Positions 36,201 through 48,200 of a stretch of 64,000 bases of DNA are shown here, piece by piece. Origin of the DNA: Sympetrum striolatum (Eukaryota; Arthropoda; Insecta; Odonata; Libellulidae); assembly GCA_947579665.1 (NCBI GenBank), contig CANPUZ010000057.1, positions 620,001-684,000 of the forward strand, in the 5' to 3' direction. The position numbers and the translations under genes are program-made. The notes below the pieces were generated by a model. That model made no database searches. It worked only from the letters and a program-made list of their open reading frames with translations, and was not told the DNA's origin. The stretch's first letter is position 1. The number at the start of each line of letters is the position of its first letter.

Positions 36201-39200
36201 CAACTTCCGGTTTACCGATTTACTCCAAAAACTAATCAACTCTAACAACTTTAATAAAATTACTAAATATGAAATTTGGTGTTGATCCGACAAATAGTTT
36301 TCATGTTAGAGCGCCCACAAAGTACATAATCATCTTCTTCCGGTTTATCAGTATTTCACGAATAACTCCTAATCAATCGGTGATACAAAAATATGTTAAA
36401 TACAAAAATTATAGTAAAAGACATTATCTAAAACTTTTACAAGGTGTACAATATACCTATATATCATATTTATGGAGATATTTTGAAAACCGGAAATGAG
36501 CTTTAATGAATAAAGCTCGACTTCCGGTTGATCGATTTACTCCAAAAACTAATCAACTCTGACAGCACACACCATGGTACTATATATGAAGTTTGGTATT
36601 GATACGACTAATAGTTTTCACGTTAGAGCGCCCACTATCACACACACACATACACACACACATACACACACACATACACACAGGCATCATTCCGAAAATG
36701 GTCAAAACGTGTTCTAGGGTCCCCAAAACATGTATTTCCGTTGAAATCTCGAAGTCGAATTTTTTCATGATAACAATACTTTCTCTATACTTTGTACATG
36801 GAGAAAGTAAAAAAGGTTTGGGTGGCCGAGGCAAACTTACTGGCAAGTTGATTGACTGACGAATTGAGCGAGTACTATGGCTTGGCAATTCATCGCAATC
36901 CGGATTCACTTGAGAACATGAAGAGAGACATTTGGGGCACACTTTTTCACAAGCTATCGACCGATCAGAAGCCGCAGCAAGATAGGTGCCCCGTCGGCGC
37001 GAACTCGTGGTGTACGTGACAACGAACGAAAGCTGTGGGCAAATTAGCTGAGCACGTGCACAACAAACCTCTCAGTAACAAAATCTACGAAGCGATTAAA
37101 CCAATATACGAAGATTTGAGCAAGGAGGATTTATTGAAACGCTGTCTAGGAGGTTTCACGCAGAACAGCAACGAAAGTTTTAACGCACTGCTCTAGTCGA
37201 TGGCTCCAAAAACTGTTTCGAGTGGCTACAATGTGCTTACTGTTTGCTCTGACCTTGCTGTTTGTACTGTCAATGATGGTATTTCAAGTGTTAATGCCGT
37301 AATGAGCATATTAGGCCTCACGGTTGGAGAGAACTGTCGAGTACTCAGAGCATTCATTGACTGAAGGGGCGAAAAAGGCTCGCTTGGCTTTAAAATCATC
37401 GAGAAGAGAATAAGAAATGTCGGTAAATGCGACGAAAAGGTGAGAGAGCAATGTTATTTTACCTTGGTCAGACCCCATCTGGAATATGCAGCAAGTATAT
37501 GGGATCCGGGGGATGAAACGTGTACTCGCGAACTCGAGAAAGTGCAGCGTAAAGCGGTTCGTTTTGTTAAGAAATGCTACGATAAAAAAGCAAGCGTTAC
37601 AAAAATGCTCTCAGACGTAGGTTGGGAATCCTTGAAAGAAAGGAGATTGGAAGCTGCGATTGGTTGATAAATTCAGGGAAACTACATTTTCCGAAGATAC
37701 AATCGGTATCATGCAACCCCCCTGCTACCTCGGTCGATCCGATAATGACCGTAAGTTAAGAGGAATAGATGCTAGGTCGAATCGTTTTACAGATTCATTC
37801 TTTCTGCGAACAATACGTGACAATAATCGAATAAGGAAGTAATTTAGATTCAACTGGTGTTTACACCCCCTGCCACACGCCGAAAGGCGGCTTGTAGGGT
37901 ATTAATGTAGATGTAGATGAAGAAAAAGGAAAATGTCAGCTCAGAAGGCCAACTTTATGGTGCTGGTATCGCAGACTGATGGTAAAAGCCATTAAAAGTT
38001 GATATTTTTAATGTTATGTACGATTTTTTTGTTTTCAAACTTTAAATGCGTTTTTCTCGAAACCACATTTTTTGATACGGCCCGCACGATTCAGCCAATT
38101 TTTATCTGATCAATTTGAAATTTTGGTGCAAGCTTCACAACATTATTTTCTAGTGAAGTACGTAAGATTTTGTTGATAAATTGAAAATTTTCAATTTTAC
38201 GGCTGATTTTGTAAGATTTTATTTTACAAAAAAAATTTTTTTGCAAAACCGTACGCCTATCTTTCAAAATTCAATATTTTTGAAAACCCGTACGTAATTC
38301 CCTTGCTTTTAGTTCAAACTTTAAGAAAAATTTTGATTTTTGTGTCTCAGACCATTTGCGACGACGAAAATCTTTGAAAAATCGTCTGATGCTCGTACCC
38401 TGGTACAGCCGCCATTTTGTATTTTAGGACGTTGTAAAAATTAATTTGTATACTTCAAAATATGTATAATAAAGCCATGTAATTATTTCTTCAATTAAAT
38501 ATAAAGTTTCCTTGGAAAAAAATGCCTAAAATCACCCTCGAAAACAGCGTTCCACATAGGTGCACACGCACATTTAAAGATGCGTTTTTAATGTTCTCGG
38601 AAGCGTTCTTTCATGTCCTCTGTACAACGTCATTACGTTTACTTGTGATTTGTCTCTATCGCAAGTGGAGAATGATAGAATTCGACGTCTCTTATACAGG
38701 TCAAGTTCTATAACTCCCCACTCGCAACGAGGAAATGTCTGAGCTGGAGGACCATCCTCGGGGAATGCCTAAGACAGGGAAAAGACACTTGCTCACAGAC
38801 TTTTGTGGGCACTGTATTAAGAAGGTGCATCACGAAATAATTTTGTTCAAAATTCAAATGGATAAAAAGTTGTGACTATGGTCACACGTTTACCCAAAAA
38901 ACGTTTAATCGTATTGAAAAATACTTACACCTCCCTCCAAGGTCCTAAAGTTAGATTTTTATACTCAAAAACGTAGATTATAATTATTTTTAAACATAAA
39001 TACAAAGTAAATTGTTTTTTTCAAGGTCCTTTGGCCACCCTGTAAGAGAGAAAGGGGATTCTAAGAGAAGAAGAAAGATGAGGTGAAGAGAGGAGCAGAC
39101 CAAAGAAGAACGGATAAAGTGGAAACAGTTGTGGTGTATGGACAACAGGCAGGATACCAGAAGAGAAGAAATAAAATATAATGTATATTATAAATAATAT

Positions 39201-42200
39201 ATAAACAATATAATCTTATAAAATAATCACTGTTCTACATCTACATCTACATTAATACCCTACAAGCCGCCTTTCGGCGTGTGGCAGGGGATGTAAACAC
39301 CAGTTGAATCTAAATTACTTCCTTATTCGGTTATTGTCACGTATTGTTCGCGGAAAGAATGAATCTCAAAAACGATTCGTCCTAGCATCTATTTCTCTTA
39401 ACTTACGGTCATTATCGGATCGACCGACGTAGCAGTGGGGTTGCATGATACCGATTGTATCTTCGGAAAATGTAGTTTCCCTGAATTTATTAAGCAATCG
39501 CAGCCTAGTTTCCAATCTCCTTTCTTTCAAGGATTCCCAACCTACGTCTGAGAGTATTTTTGTAGAGCTTGCTTTTTTATCGTAGCATTTCTTAACAAAA
39601 CGAACCGCTTTACGGTGCACTTTCTCGAGTTAGCGAGTACACGTTTCATCTGCCGGATCCCATAAACTTGCCGCATATTCCAGAAGGGGTCTGACCTGTT
39701 TTGTATATCTTTAACTACCCGATATCAGTAACTCACATAAGAAATGAAATGGAGAAATTTTAGAGCTTTACCAGGAGTAGAACTATAAAACCGGTATTGT
39801 TTGTAAAAGTAACTCGTCTGTTACTTGAAAATTATAAGAAATATTTGTTTCAAAATAATCTCCATTGGAATTTATACATTTTTCCCACCTCTCCGGCAGG
39901 TTCTGCATGAGGCAACGCCAATAAAACAATGCTCACGTCAAATTCACTACTTTTAAATTTAAAAAACCACTCGAAGCACTGAGTTTTGCCAAGAGCATGT
40001 TCACCGTGTGCTTCGTCAAGCATTCTATGCGATTCTGCAGCAGTTTTCTTCAAATGAATGCAGAAAACCAATGCAAATCATAGTTCGTAGGCACAAAACT
40101 CGACTTGTTATAGAAAAATATACCGGTGTATGAAACTTAGGTCATTGTGTGTTGACAAACTTCGTTAGAGGGAGAAGATGACGCTGCAGAAGTGGTCTTT
40201 AAACTGAGAGCGAGCATCATCTATAGGGAAATTCCGCTTTCATACTTCTATACCTGGTAATGCACTTCTTGATGTCATAGGATAACAAAATTTTTGGGAA
40301 TTGTAAAACGTCCAATGGAGCATTAAATACAGTAGAACCTCGATCTATCGTATTTGAAGGGACCGAGAAAAAAAGACGATGAATGTGGGAAAACAATGAA
40401 AACGGGAAATGTAGAGTCAGCTCACACTATTAAAACGAAAGTTTATCCAAAGAAAACTCCTGAAGATTTCGAAAAAGAACGTACTGAACTCCTAGAGATG
40501 GTCCAAACAGGGTGAATTATGCCAGTAAACTGAGATGGACAAACAGGGCTCGTACTCGCACCCATGTGAAAGCTCTCCAATAGGATACAAAGTATTAAAA
40601 CAGCCCCGGATGGGTTTAAAAAATCGGCCATTTTGAGCAAGTGCTACGACAGCCTTAAAAAAGTTCATGCCAAGCTCTAAAAGAAAATTTTTGTCGCAAT
40701 TCCTAATACATTGTCTTTCTTCCTCGATTGGGCCAAAAATCTGAACGATGGATGCGGGAAATTAATATTTCGATGAACGATGAATGCAGTATTACTTTAC
40801 ATGTCTGCTTATGGGCCTAAGTCGGGACTATAGAAAATAAACTATAAATCCGGGAAAACGACAAATGCGGGAACGATGGATCGTGGTTCTACTGTATTGA
40901 TATTTGTTTGCACAAAGTATCCTTGGTTTGAGTCCGAATCACAAACCTAACTCAAATCGTCCCACGTAAGAAGCGCATGTATGATTCATGTTGATCGAAT
41001 GCAGGCATCATTTCTTTTGTGGAATTAAATCAGAAATTATGGTCGTAAAAAATCGAGATAAATACAGAAAGAAGAAATTGATTAAGATTATTATTTTATT
41101 TATAGAAAATCGTTTTAGGCTCAAAATTGAGTTTTATACTAGATACTTTGTGGTCATGATTTATCGAAAACATTAATGACTTCTACATAAAATGTCCTGG
41201 GTTCGATGCTACGACGATGCAAAAATCTCCCATTTAAAATACATATGGGTAGTTTTTCATTATTTTCTTTTGATGCACTCATCGATATGATAGGAAGTTC
41301 TTGCTTAGCTAGAGGATGTATATTATGACTAGGTCTAAGAAAAAAAATTAGATAAGGCCGTACTGTTCCTGGGTTTGATGCCAGAGCACATTACAATTTC
41401 TCTCATTAGGAATATATGTGAAAAGTAGGACGTTGTTAGAGGCAGTTGCAGCCAATATTTCTGCTTGAATTTTCACACATAGTTAAAAATGGCGATTTTA
41501 TATTGTGTTGCATAGAAATTATCACTAGAAAGACCCAGGTTCGATGCCGGGCAGTAAATATATCTCCCATATTCAATACATTGGGGTAGTTTTTCATTTT
41601 TTTAATGCACTTCCCTCCCCTGGACTAACACCTTGTCGTGGTGAAAGGGCTTTCCTATGACCTAAAGAGCTAGACTTGCTGGAACATAGCTCCTGGTAGG
41701 GTCACCCATACCAGAAAGATCAATAGGTAGGGGACAGATGAAAGGTAGTCCACGCAGCGTTCGTACCTCAGTGAGGCGGCTGCAAAGGCATCTACGACAT
41801 TTTGGCACGGCCACTTCGGCGCAGGCCCATTTTGGCACGGGCCAATTCGGTGCGGGACATTTTGGCGCAAGCCACAGTTATGACCAAAAGCAACTTCGTT
41901 GTTCCTTAAATTACTAGTGAATGATATGTAACTAGTGTTTAGCGTAAGGTATAGAATTCGTTCCATGGAATGGAAATTAGAGGTATACTAGCTGAAGTGC
42001 CCGTTGATTCTCAACGTGGAATATAGAAGTAGATTAAATTCAAGTTGCCAGTCGTGCAATGCGTAAATTCCCTTTAGAATACAGTCAAAATTAAAATAAC
42101 TATTCTTACTGTACAGGAAAATTCATGAGCTCGGCTCAACAATCGCATTGATCGTCAGGAGGATTGACTGTTTACAACCTCAACAATTTTGGAAAATTCA

Positions 42201-45200
42201 CGCGTATTTTATCAAAATTCTCGAAATTTCGATTCGGAAACAATATTCCACGATAAAAATTAGAATATTCATTTAATTTCCGTTCTTTTGCTTCTTGTTT
42301 CGTCTCCGCACGACTATTTTTCTATTTTAATTCTTCAAAAGAAATGTAGCCTGCTACCGATTAAAGTGAAGATTAGATTTATTCTTTATGCAAACCCATC
42401 TGAGCGATCTTGGTTCGAACCCAGCAAAACTATCGAATAAAATTGAGACCTTACGTCCTTCCTGGTCCCAGAAAACACGTACGCAAAGTTTGACGCGAAT
42501 CTGGCAAACGGTTTGTATCAAAATCGAAGACACACAACATAAAAACAAACCCACAGAATATTTGCTTTATATCATACAAGACATCTAACTTCCCTCATCC
42601 ATGAGCTAGTAATCTCCTGACTAGTTACGTACCTACAATTGCTGGTTACCTTCTTACAGAAAATTTCTCGTTATCCATGTAATATATCGTCCTCTTCAAT
42701 CATCAGCTCTATGGGCCTAAAGTCCACGAGTATTTTTGCGGAATAAAACATGAGCTCGGATTCAACAATGGGATCGGTCGTCAGGGGGATGAGTTGTTTA
42801 TAGCCTCGAATTTTCACAAAATTTTTGTATATTTTACCAATATTCTCGCTAATTCTAATCGAAAGTAACATTCCATGACCAAAATAAGAATCTTTATTCA
42901 ATTTTCTTTCTTTTGGTGTTTGTCTCGACTCTGTAAGAGTATTTCTTCTAATTTAATTCTCCAAATGAAATAAAGCCTGCAACCGATAAAAGTGAAGCGT
43001 ACGTGTATTCCTTATGGAAATCTATCTGAGCGATCTTGGTTCGAACCCAGCAAAATTCTTGAATAAAAATGCGACAGTACTTCCTTCTTGATATCAGAGG
43101 ACACGTATGCAAAGTTTGAGACAAATCGGGCAAACGGTGTGGACTCCAATCCAAGACAAACAAACCCACAAATACACAAACCCACAGAATTTAAGCTTTA
43201 TATATATAGATTGTTTGATTTTTAAGATGTTGTAAAGTTATTTAAATAGTGTACAACCCAACCTAACTCAACACAACCCAACACAAACCCAACCCAACCC
43301 AACCCTACCCGAATTTTATATCTTACGCTAATTACAAGTTACATATTATTCATTAATAATTTAAGGAACAATGAAGTTGTTTTTGGTCATAACCATGGCT
43401 CGTGCCGAGGTGGCCTGCTCTGAGGTGGATGCGCTGAAGTGGCCACGCCCAGATGTCCCATTCCCACTGCAAAGGTGTCTGTTCTCCAGTGGGGCGGCCA
43501 TAATGAGTGTAAGTGTCACAGAAAAAACACCATTGAGGAAGGGAACGGGAGACCACCTCGACTACATATCCCATGTTATGATGCACAAACACAATAATAT
43601 TGGTACTGGCAAAGGGACTCAGCCTTCTAGGATGAGTGTCATGCCCGGCAGTGATGGGAGTAAGGCCATCTCGGTCGTCATTCCACGAAACCCTTACACA
43701 AGGAACGACAACAAAAGAAGAGAGAAGATGGAAACGAGGGTGGGGACATGGAATGTTAGGACAATGCTCAGGAAAGGGAAATTGGAAAACATGAAGTTAG
43801 AAATGAAGAGGTCCAACATAAATGTACTAGGGTTATGCGAAGTGGGGTGGAAAGACGAGGGAGACTTCTGGAGCGATGATGTTAGAGTCATTTTCAGTGG
43901 GGGAAATACTAGCCAGAGTAGCTGTAGTGTTGCATAAGAAAGCGGGAGAATCCGTGATAGCCACCGAGCTAATAAGCGATCGCGTTATGTCGGTAGAAGT
44001 AAAATCTGAACCAGTAAACACGGTTATAGTTCAGGTGTACTTGCCCACTAGTGATTACAGTGAGGATGATGTAGATATGGCCTATGAACAAATAGAGGAA
44101 GAATCTCGTTGTTATGGGAGACTGGAACGCGGTAGTCGGGCAAGGCAAAGATGGGGAAGAGGTGGGAGAATTCCGTTAAGGGAAAAGGAACGACAGAGGA
44201 CAGAAACTGATCGACTTTTGCAAAAGAAATAATCTCTGCATCACAAACACAACTTTCAGCACCAGAACAGTTGGAGGTACACATGGAAAAAGCCTGAGGA
44301 TTCAGATAGGTACCAAATTGATTACATTTTGGTGAGAAAGAGGTTTAGAAATAGTGTTAAAAACTCGCAAAGTTTTCCTGGTGCTGATGTCGACTCGGAT
44401 CATAACCTGGTCATGATGAAAACCGAGCTTAAGTTTAAAAAGATCATTCAACCAAAACGTACACCAAAATGGAATTTAGAAGCTCTAAGGGGTGGGAAGT
44501 CTAAAGAATTTCAAGAGTTGGTCAGCAAGGCTCTTGATAGTAAGGGGAGGGAACTAACCACTAACGAGGAATGGGAAAAGCTTAAAATTTGTGTGAAGGA
44601 CTGTGCTCAAAAAACTGTTGGGAGGGTTAAACAAACTAAAATTAGAAAACCATGGGTAACTGTAGAAATGCTAAATAAAATGGAGGAAAGAAGGAAATGG
44701 AAAAGAGTCAACACTGACCATGGGCGCAGAATGTACAGAGCACTAAACAACGAACTAAGAAGGGAAACTAATAAGGCTAGGGAACAGTGGTGGAAGGGGC
44801 GGTGTAATGAAGTAGAAAAGCTGGTGGAAAGCGGGAGGGCCGACCTAATGTATAGTAAAGTAAAGCAACTGATGGGTAATAGAATTAGGAATAGAATGGT
44901 GACGGTTAAAGACAGTAAGGGAAGTCTATTAAGGGATCCAGTCACCATAAGGGGACGATGGAAGGAATACGTTGAGGAATTATATGGGAAAAACATGAAA
45001 CCCACTAGCATAGAAATAGAAAGTGAGGAAGAAGTTGAAAAAGACGATGTTGGACCTGGGTTACTTGATAGTGAAATAGAACGGGCATTGTGGGATATGA
45101 AAGGGAATAAAGCAACGGGGGTTGACGATATCCCAGTGAAGTTCCTTAAGAACCTGGGGGATAAGACCAAGAAATGTTTCTATGATTTAATTAGGAAAAT

Positions 45201-48200
45201 TTATGATGAAGGGCAATGGCCAGAGGATATTACCAAAATTATCTTGATTCCATTACAGAAAAAGAACAAGGCTACAGAATGTCGAGATTATCATACAATT
45301 AGCCTAATCTCTCATGCGGCATAAGTACTTCTGAGGGTTTTGAATAGACCGGTCGAGGGAAAAATTAAAGGGCTAATCGGAGAAGACCAGTTTGGTTTTT
45401 AGAGAGGAAAAGGAACGAGGGATGCAATTGCGGTGATGAGAGTACTTGCAGAACGAAGCCTGGAATTTAAGAGGGACTTATGTGTATGTTTTGTAGATTT
45501 TGAAAAGACTTTCGATAGAGTCCAGTGGCCAAAACCGTGGTCAAGTCCGTGATTTTGGCACCGAAAACATGCGTAAATCATTGCCGAGGATATTTTCCCT
45601 TAAATGATTGCAACAACGTCCAAACTAGGAGATCTGTATAAAGACCTATTGGCATAGTATAAGAAGGAAGAAAAACATAGCGTGGCTCAGAAAGAATTTA
45701 ATGATCCTCACGCGACGATCGAGAGAGATTCTCAGCATAGTGCGTGAAAATGATGACGCCGAGTGGCTTGATGAGACCGACAGCTGACTTGCAAGATGCT
45801 TATCCACTTCTTAGTGTTGAAGAAAGTCTCACGAATCCGTGGTCAATTAAATATATTCATGTACCAGTAAAATTATATGTTTTTCACATGATTACAACTT
45901 TCATTTATTATTTTATGCCTGTCTGAAACAACCTGCAGCCTTAATGTCTGTCTGGACATTTTTATCACGGTGCTTTCCAGAATTAAATTAGATTATACCT
46001 GTATTTAAAGATAATCTTCTGAAAACTTTAAGATACTTTGTACCAAAAAATACATGTGATTTTGGGTAGGGGGTTAGTCTAAAACCTCACCAGGGGGGAG
46101 TGAAAAAGTTGCAAAAAAACATCACTTGATTAATGGACGACACCTTATTAAGAAACCAATAAATAAATAAATAGATTTTTTCTCGCTAGTTTTGATTTTA
46201 AAACATATAGAGATATACGTGCACTAATAAAATTTTATGATAAAGGAAAAAATAAAATAAATATTGCAAACTAAAGGTTGGGCAATTCATGATTGACACC
46301 CAGAGAAAGAAATGTAAAGTAAATGTAATAAAATTGAAAATAAAACCTATAGAGGCTTAAAAAGCGATGAACCATATATTTACATTAGAGTAAGTTTTTA
46401 TTTGATAGGATTAATTAAAGTCAAATACGATTACTCATTCGTAATTCTTAAATAAAACATACGACAAAGTCCCCATTTTTCCCATTTGAAAGCATTGCAT
46501 TGATTTTTGGGAATAAAAAAAAACTTCCCGGATGGGTAGAGATTCAAAACTCCAGTAGCCTATAGATATGGTCATGATCTTTCGAAAACATGAATGAATT
46601 TCACGGAAAAAATCCTGGGTTCGATGCTAGGACGATGCAAAAATCTGCCCTTTAAAATACATTGAGGTAGAATTTCATTATTTTTTTTTATGCACGTATC
46701 GAAATGATGGGAAGTTCTTGCTCAGCTAGAAGATATATATTAAGAATCAGTTTAAGAAAAAAATTTAGATAAGACCGTACTGTTCCTGGGTTCGATGCTA
46801 GAGCGCATTAAAGCTTCTGTCGTAAGGAATATAAGGGAAAAGTAGGACGTCGTTTGAGGCAGTTGCAGCCAATATTTCTGTTTGAATTTTCACACATCGT
46901 TAAAAATGGCGATCTTCTGTTGTGCTGCATAAAAAGGATTACCAGAAAGACCCGGGTTTGATGCCGGATGAATAAATTGCAGCGAATTTTATGAATACTT
47001 TCAATCCTTTTTCTTCTTTTGAGGACCCTCTCGATATGATGCAGACTGAAATTTATCAATATGCTTGCAGAATGCAACATTTTACTCGTAAAAATAATAA
47101 ATAAACATTTAATGAGCGTTATTCACCTGCCCTCTCCTCCCCATCCGCCATTAGGGGTAATGGTCACCTCCCTGCACGCATCCTCTTGCGTGTTGTACAC
47201 GTACAGCTTCAAGGCACGCCCCTCGTGCGCTTCTATCAGCGAGAAGAGGTCCTCTGAAATAAACAGAAAACGATTTTAGAGACTGAATAATAACAATAAT
47301 AAATCGTCTTTATTTGGGCGAGATTGAGACTTAAAAGTCTCTTCTTCCATCTAACCCATCGTCATTAATTATAAAATTAGAAGTAGAAATAATTAGAAGA
47401 CTTGTGGATGTAAAAAACTTAAGAGATTCTTAGGGGAAAAAGAATCCACTGCAGTAAAACACCCGCAAGGAAGGGGCTGTGAAAAACCTGCGCAACCTAC
47501 CAATTGCTAAAATATGAGAGAAAAAACATTAAAAATAAAGAAATACACTACTAATAATTACTTACATGTGATACATAAATAAGAATCAGTTCAAATTTTA
47601 AAAAATATAGCAATACAGAAAATAACATAAAACAAACAAAAAAATCTGATATGGCCAACTCATGACTTTCTCCATATTTATTGAAAACAGAAGCCTATGC
47701 CGATAATATATAAATAACTCTTAATCAATGAGTGTTACAGGACAATGTTTCATACAAAAGTTGTAGTAAAATACATTATCTATAACTTTGGTACATAATC
47801 GTATTTTATTTATTTTATTTTATTTATTTATTAACAAGCATCAACATACAGCACGAAGCCAATTACTGCCGATGATTAACAATAATAATAATGGACAAAA
47901 TAACAGTAAAATCCTAAAAAATCAGCAAATTAAACGTATAATAAAATAACAAATGAATATGCGCATACAAACAAATAAAAAATCATAGAAAAATTGTATT
48001 TTTCCACGTCAAACTCGTGGAATCATATTCTGAATAGATTTCGGAGATGAGAAGAAAGGATCGAAAAGAGTATTGGAGGAAAGAGTGTTGAAAATTGAAG
48101 GAATGCGAAAGAAGAGAGATCGTTTTACTATTGATAGACAAGGAGTAATCGAAGAGAAGGTATCGGATAGGCGTGTTGTACTTTAGGGAAAGAGAAAAGA

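Larger units (their letters stand above)
33801..37979 (+). pseudogene. Mutator-type transposase (animal MULE) broken by three insertions
   Basis: Begins [14 protein letters not shown], then frameshifts. After a jockey copy (34,055-34,968) it continues with zinc-binding-like CHVCHSK and [11 protein letters not shown], then DDE landmarks [15 protein letters not shown] (first Asp), [22 protein letters not shown] and [10 protein letters not shown] (second Asp). A HINE copy (35,781-36,814) splits the segment [13 protein letters not shown] / [14 protein letters not shown]. The third acidic residue is expected in [16 protein letters not shown] near 37,150. A second jockey (37,418-37,919) precedes the likely C-terminus [10 protein letters not shown], stop 37,977-37,979. 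Additional frameshifts and stops exist (e.g. near 35,297, 35,699 and 37,196). Family knowledge: cut-and-paste DDE transposase. About 570 codons without inserts. Confidence 0.85.
41612..45534 (+). pseudogene. AP-endonuclease LINE, interrupted and 3'-truncated
   Basis: The 5' segment 41,612-41,796 (CTAACACCTTGTCGTGGTGA, GGGTCACCCATACCAGAAAG) is separated by a 1.7-kb insertion from the body at about 43,496. The likely start is [14 protein letters not shown] at 43,728. Endonuclease landmarks: [15 protein letters not shown], then after a frameshift near 43,915 [11 protein letters not shown], after another GDWNAVVGQ, then [10 protein letters not shown]. The frame 44,329-45,324 leads into reverse transcriptase: [17 protein letters not shown], then [16 protein letters not shown] (motif A Asp) near 45,500. 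Sequence ends there; the catalytic YxDD and C-terminus are missing. Resembles RTE-type LINEs; the clade is not certain. Confidence 0.8.

Noticed and set aside
43256..43308. CCCAA-rich tract as possible telomere-type repeat
   Set aside because: The unit is irregular (CCCAA/CACAA) and differs from the arthropod TTAGG repeat; it lies inside a transposon.
44607..45170. Long minus-strand open frame opposite the LINE
   Set aside because: Serine/leucine-rich shadow of the plus-strand LINE frame, which has recognisable domains.
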